The position numbers and the translations under genes are program-made. A stretch of 8,988 nt of DNA from the NCBI GenBank assembly GCA_903910245.1, contig CAIVYX010000194.1, forward strand, positions 1-8,988, read 5' to 3'. Below the pieces are notes generated by a model. It did not search any database. It was not told the DNA's origin and saw only the letters and a list, made by a program, of their open reading frames with translations. This document shows positions 7,701-8,988 of this stretch, piece after piece (position 1 is the first letter of the stretch; every line of letters starts with the position of its first letter). Source of the stretch: an uncultured Opitutia bacterium (GTDB lineage Bacteria > Verrucomicrobiota > Verrucomicrobiia > Opitutales > UBA953).

Positions 7701-7835
7701 CGCTGGGTCGACGCCGTCAACAACTGGGGCCGCCTCGGCACCTGGCATTACGCGCTCACCCTCGATATCAACGAGATCCCCGCCATCCTCCTCGAAGCCG
7801 CAGCCAAGGAGGTCAAGCCACCCCGGGTAGGCTGA
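4728..7835 (+). CDS. res: Type III-like restriction subunit Res: DEAH helicase with PD-(D/E)xK nuclease (BPTD_3080-like)
   Basis: This 1035-aa protein is the expected ATP-driven motor and nuclease working with the Mod encoded 4 nt upstream. Superfamily 2 motifs occur in order: Walker A MATGSGKT at 201-208, DEAH at 333-336 (LNDEAHHAY), SAT at 388-390 (DLSATPF), MLTEGWDANNV at 625-635 and the arginine-finger motif QVVGRGLRR at 652-660. A nuclease site follows near the C-terminus: D960 in LPDFVV and E974-V-K976 in LILEVKGQ, a complete D...ExK triad. The N-terminal ILNKPYDVPESHWVY and GRRPAAYF resemble restriction subunits that NCBI groups as the BPTD_3080 family; this comparison is from memory. 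Residues about 527-553 form an acidic then basic insertion (EAEGEEGDDEEAA, GKRKLRR) in the second helicase lobe. All catalytic motifs look intact, so the enzyme is probably active. ATG at 4728 lacks a Shine-Dalgarno, which suggests coupling to mod translation. Confidence 0.9.
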   Translation: MAPPPAGQLPVQVPVDEPILNKPYDVPESHWVYGSDGVANRMPGRRPAAYFWSGRQAGDQQGGLEGIEADVGSERLTLVNALRQDVAKWRDHGYENATVTTKKLLAHWHDKNRPRRFFFCQLEAVETIIYLREILASGRKPRWGTVVSPEDYQKLTQGVLQQLSGVMDVADGRATSTLPLTLVDQPNDPQLKALVRHGCKMATGSGKTIVMGMLISWAFCNRGAVPGDTRFPSAVLVCCPNLTVKERLEVLKPDTEGENYYTAFNMVPNSMLSLMAVGKVLVTNWHVFHPESPHAEGGSTYAVVNKGEEGNDAFSRRVLKELYGRGEIMVLNDEAHHAYRPKPAIADEEEGETMGVADKEDLNEATVWVGGLDRINQAVGVGVCLDLSATPFYLGGTGHVEGSPFPWLVSDFGLVDAIESGLTKIPRLPVEDQTGRPSPQFFHLWDHIKSRCAPGEMLRGKPKPEAAWREAEAALQMLTSQWKERFDAMQGAQAGQNYVPPVMIVVCDNTHMAEYFFEKISGEKMVEVEAEGEEGDDEEAALPKAAGKRKLRRTYNPSAVVFQELANTAEKQVTVRIDSGLLNEAEAGAGSSKDKEAQKLRELIATVGKKGKPGEHIRCVVSVQMLTEGWDANNVTQILGLRAFGSQLLCEQVVGRGLRRLSYDVGPDGKLEAEYVDVYGIPFSIIPFKGRGKDRKEPDDKPTNLVTALPERASLEIKFPNVEGYVFQLNREYIKCDVSQVESLEIKITSAPNQIFVQPMVGLQDGVIGGANFEARLHTRDEFYAATHIDQILMWIAKEITDNLTNPQLNSSEKFRQTARHQLYKPVLDVVKKYVATRINFNGVDQRELALEMYFKRVIQLLTVAIRPDTESGEPPLLPVLNHFAPLGSSADVHFPTKKACQPIRKSHVNLVVLDSDVWERSAAQQLELCDDVVAFVKNDHLELNIPYTYDGLKYNYLPDFVVRMKSGLNLILEVKGQIRDREPHKMEAAKRWVDAVNNWGRLGTWHYALTLDINEIPAILLEAAAKEVKPPRVG

Positions 7836-7840
7836 CGCCG

Positions 7841-8149
7841 ATGGACCGCGCCGAACTAGAGGATAAGCTGTGCCTCCTTCTACCCACGAAGGCGGAGATT
7901 TTTGAAAGCCGGCTGGAGGAGGAGGAAACTAAGCGGGCGCTGGGACGTTTACGGGCAGCGATGATGGCGGGGTCGCGCCGGCCAGATGAGCTCGCGGCCT
8001 GCTGTTATGTGGCTGGGGAAATCTGTTCGGCTTGTTCATCGACCGATCATCGGCATCTGGCTGGAGTCTTTTATGCCATGGCGGTCAGCTTTCATGGGCA
8101 GGCTGACGTGAACCACTCAGCCAACGGGGTCAGGCCGCTCCATGGTTAA
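7841..8149 (+). CDS. Small unrecognised protein downstream of res
   Basis: I do not recognise this 102-aa product. It starts 5 nt after the res stop and so probably shares the operon; a weak purine-rich stretch GGGTAGG lies about 11 nt before the ATG. The first 45 residues are charged and likely helical (RAELEDKL, then RLEEEETKRALGRLRAAM). The second half has five-cysteine-protein features: C11, C54, C55, C62 and C65, the last two forming CSAC, with H70 and H72 close by, which might bind metal but could be coincidence. It has no signal peptide or membrane segment. The last nine residues (from A94, NGVRPLHG) are encoded by the left arm of a 103-bp palindromic repeat, so the original C-terminus was probably lost or changed when that element arrived. 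It may be an accessory protein of the restriction operon, an unrelated passenger, or a decaying fragment. Gene reality is moderately supported by position and amino-acid composition. Confidence 0.55.
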   Translation: MDRAELEDKLCLLLPTKAEIFESRLEEEETKRALGRLRAAMMAGSRRPDELAACCYVAGEICSACSSTDHRHLAGVFYAMAVSFHGQADVNHSANGVRPLHG

Positions 8150-8223
8150 GGGTGTGACTAAATATGGCCGAAACCTCTGAATCTAGTCACGCCTCCCAAT
8201 AGGGAGCGGCCTGACCCCATTGG
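8121..8223. repeat. 103-bp palindromic REP/MITE-like element
   Basis: The outer arms 8121-8141 and 8203-8223 are reverse complements at 20 of 21 positions; the core is GGGGTCAGGCCGCTCC against GGAGCGGCCTGACCCC. After a symmetrical 9+9-nt internal loop, an inner stem pairs GGTGTGACTA (8151-8160) with TAGTCACGCC (8184-8193) with one G:T wobble, leaving a 23-nt loop. The GGGGTCAGGCC core matches what I remember of repeats mobilised by REP-associated tyrosine (Y1, IS200-like) transposases. No transposase is encoded here, so it would be non-autonomous. It lies between two converging genes, overlaps the 3' end of the + strand one and abuts the stop codon of the - strand one. It may therefore also act as a two-way transcription end, although there is no T-tract. 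Confidence 0.75.
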
Positions 8224-8574
8224 TTATGCGTAATGCTCGGTGATGTCGACGTTCGCCCACTTGCCGCAGTAGCCCTCGCCCCCGTCATTACCGTAGCTCA
8301 CAATGAGTGAGCCAGGCTCGCCACGGCAGTTGAAATCCCAGTAACAGCTAAAGCGCTCTCCCTCGTAGTAGTAAGTCTTGCCGCTGGTCCCCCATTCCTT
8401 GCCCGCTTGGATTTTCTTCCAATTCCTCGGACCGATGGTGACGCTGTGTATCTCGTAGCCCCACTCGACCATGAGGGTGACGGACTTGAGCTTGCCGGTC
8501 TTGGCCGCCGGCTTCGCGCCGGCCGGCCGTTTTGGCTGCCTGCTTTCGCCGAAACTGCCGGTGCGTGGATCCAT
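8224..8574 (-). CDS. Unrecognised 116-aa protein, probably beta-rich
   Basis: I do not recognise this protein. The first 30 residues are Pro/Ala/Lys-rich and probably disordered (KRPAGAKPAAKTGKLK). From about residue 32 onward, alternating hydrophobic and aromatic residues suggest a small beta-sheet domain: VTLMVEWGYEIHSVTIGP, then KTYYYEGERFSCYWDF and GSLIVSYG. It has three cysteines (77, 83, 103) and many Trp/Tyr residues, which is unlike the low-complexity translations of antisense frames and supports a real gene. There is no signal peptide or membrane segment. The start ATG (8574-8572) is preceded by CAACCC, with no Shine-Dalgarno. The stop codon begins directly at the edge of the 103-bp palindrome, so the 3' end may have been set by that element. 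It points against the restriction operon and is unlikely to belong to it. Confidence 0.6.
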   Translation of the reverse strand: MDPRTGSFGESRQPKRPAGAKPAAKTGKLKSVTLMVEWGYEIHSVTIGPRNWKKIQAGKEWGTSGKTYYYEGERFSCYWDFNCRGEPGSLIVSYGNDGGEGYCGKWANVDITEHYA

Positions 8575-8598
8575 GGGTTGAAGGTAGACGGACGGCCG

Positions 8599-8628
8599 TT
8601 GAAGTAAATATTCTTATAGAACCATATT
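8599..8628. promoter_or_regulatory. AT-rich patch between divergent genes, possible promoters
   Basis: The 97-nt gap between the - strand gene (start 8574) and the + strand small membrane gene (start 8672) contains an AT-rich patch in GC-rich surroundings. On the - strand TATAAG (8618-8613) would be a reasonable -10 for the 116-aa gene, about 38 nt before its ATG. On the + strand TTGAAG (8599-8604) and CATATT (8623-8628), 18 nt apart, form a mediocre -35/-10 pair for the 57-aa gene. None is a strong consensus match. Confidence 0.25.
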
Positions 8629-8671
8629 GCCCGCCATCCTGGGTTGGCTAAGTTGAATTACCGTTCCGCTT

Positions 8672-8845
8672 ATGATTCCTATCCCCGCCGGGTGCGCCCG
8701 CTTCCTTTGTTACGGATGGATCATCACGGGAATCGTTTTCGTACTGGGCCTGAACAAGAACGGCGAAGACCTTTCCGGCGCCGGGCTATTGGCCATCGGC
8801 CTCGGGGTCCTCGGGCTCTACGTCACCCGCCCGCGCAAAGACTGA
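8672..8845 (+). CDS. Small two-helix membrane protein (57 aa)
   Basis: This short reading frame starts at ATG 8672 and ends at TGA 8843-8845. It is easily missed because of its size and because a longer Arg/Pro-rich frame overlaps it. The product has a hairpin membrane-protein layout. A first hydrophobic segment lies at about residues 11-27 (FLCYGWIITGIVFVLGL), a short polar turn NKNGED at 28-33, and a second hydrophobic, Gly/Leu-rich segment at about 36-51 (GAGLLAIGLGVLGLYV). It ends in a basic tail, TRPRKD, expected on the cytoplasmic side. The clean hydrophobic-polar-hydrophobic-basic pattern is the main evidence that this is coding. No Shine-Dalgarno is visible, and an in-frame stop at 8654-8656 limits any extension. 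The function is unknown. A hairpin with a short T-run follows the stop. It could be a general small inner-membrane protein or a remnant of a larger one. Confidence 0.6.
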   Translation: MIPIPAGCARFLCYGWIITGIVFVLGLNKNGEDLSGAGLLAIGLGVLGLYVTRPRKD

Positions 8846-8848
8846 CTT

Positions 8849-8988
8849 CGGCCACGGCCGCCACGCGGTGGCCGAGGGTAGGGGCGTGGCTCCGCCGCGC
8901 CCTTTTCAATGTCAGGAGTGCACGATAAATCGTGCCCCTACCTTGGTTCGCCCTGCGGCGAACAACTATGTCGTGACGCGGTCCCGAC
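8849..8988. repeat. Run of consecutive hairpins, dispersed-repeat cluster (continues past window)
   Basis: Starting 4 nt after the small membrane gene, four perfect or nearly perfect stems occur in succession. They are CGGCCAC/GTGGCCG (8849-8855 with 8868-8874), GGGCGTGGC/GCCGCGCCC (8882-8890 with 8894-8902, one G:T), GCACGAT/ATCGTGC (8920-8926 with 8929-8935) and GTTCGCC/GGCGAAC (8946-8952 with 8957-8963). A possible fifth, GTCG/CGAC (8970-8973 with 8985-8988), touches the end of the window. TAGGGGCGTGGC and, on the other strand, TAGGGGCACGATTTATCG share the lead TAGGGGC, facing each other. This looks like two oppositely oriented copies of one dispersed palindromic repeat family. Such 'TAGGGGC + palindrome' repeats are familiar to me from several GC-rich bacterial genomes. 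I see no gene here. Confidence 0.6.
8882..8906 (+). terminator. Possible intrinsic terminator after the small membrane gene
   Basis: A 9-bp GC-rich stem (GGGCGTGGC with GCCGCGCCC, one G:T, loop TCC) is followed directly by TTTT at 8903-8906, 37 nt downstream of the TGA of the 57-aa gene. The T-run is short. The stem is also a member of the hairpin repeat cluster, so its termination role is a guess from layout. Confidence 0.35.

Noticed and set aside
6777..7748. 323-aa open frame on the - strand opposite the res 3' half
   Set aside because: It is antisense to the helicase and nuclease part of res, whose motifs are intact; no independent support.
1379..7835. Type I, BREX or DISARM system
   Set aside because: No HsdS specificity subunit, no PglZ or BrxC-like gene and no DISARM partner genes are present; a Mod with both motifs plus a Res with helicase and nuclease is type III-like architecture.
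8407..8607. 66-aa + strand frame opposite the 116-aa gene
   Set aside because: The - strand frame has the more protein-like composition and uses the more plausible start; only one is likely to be real.
8644..8928. 94-aa + strand frame overlapping the small membrane protein
   Set aside because: Arg/Pro-rich translation with no structure, running on through the hairpin repeats; the 57-aa frame at 8672-8845 has a convincing membrane pattern and ends before the repeats.
8849..8988. CRISPR array
   Set aside because: Successive palindromes differ in sequence and there are no equal-length direct repeats with spacers; no cas gene is present.

Overview
This GC-rich window (hand-counted lines are mostly 60-67% G+C) carries two DNA-restriction loci in a row on the + strand, followed by a short accessory region rich in palindromic repeats. 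There are no rRNA, tRNA, CRISPR or transposase genes. The organism cannot be named from the sequence with confidence. High GC, starts without a Shine-Dalgarno sequence, and dispersed hairpin families of the 'GGGGTCAGGCC' and 'TAGGGGCGTGGC' type would fit a Verrucomicrobiota/Opitutales-like or Planctomycetota-like bacterium. That is a low-confidence inference.

Region 1 (1-1277) holds the last 28 codons of a probable McrB GTPase and a complete McrC nuclease subunit 7 nt downstream. Together they would form a modification-dependent (type IV, McrBC-like) restriction system. Region 2 (1278-1378) is a 101-nt gap with a perfect TATAAT hexamer and a small inverted repeat, probably the promoter of the next operon. 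Region 3 (1379-7835) is a two-gene type III-like restriction-modification operon. It consists of a very long beta-class adenine methyltransferase (about 1114 aa, with an N-terminal winged-helix-like extension and a long C-terminal extension) and a 1035-aa Res-type subunit (DEAH superfamily 2 helicase plus C-terminal PD-(D/E)xK nuclease), separated by 4 nt. The Res resembles the group NCBI calls BPTD_3080-family restriction endonucleases. Region 4 (7841-8149) is a small unrecognised gene trailing res.

Region 5 (8121-8988) is accessory DNA. It has a 103-bp nearly perfect palindrome that supplies the last codons of the small gene, an unrecognised 116-aa gene on the - strand, an easily missed 57-aa two-helix membrane protein, and a run of hairpins reaching the window end.

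The two restriction systems look complementary. The Mod-Res pair would cut DNA lacking its own (probably m6A) mark, while McrBC would cut foreign DNA bearing cytosine modification. The most striking signal is inside the methyltransferase gene. The stretch between the catalytic DPPY motif and the AdoMet-binding motif drops to about 48% G+C against about 63% on both sides, with a sharp right edge at the AdoMet motif. This is what is expected if the target-recognition cassette was swapped in by recombination.
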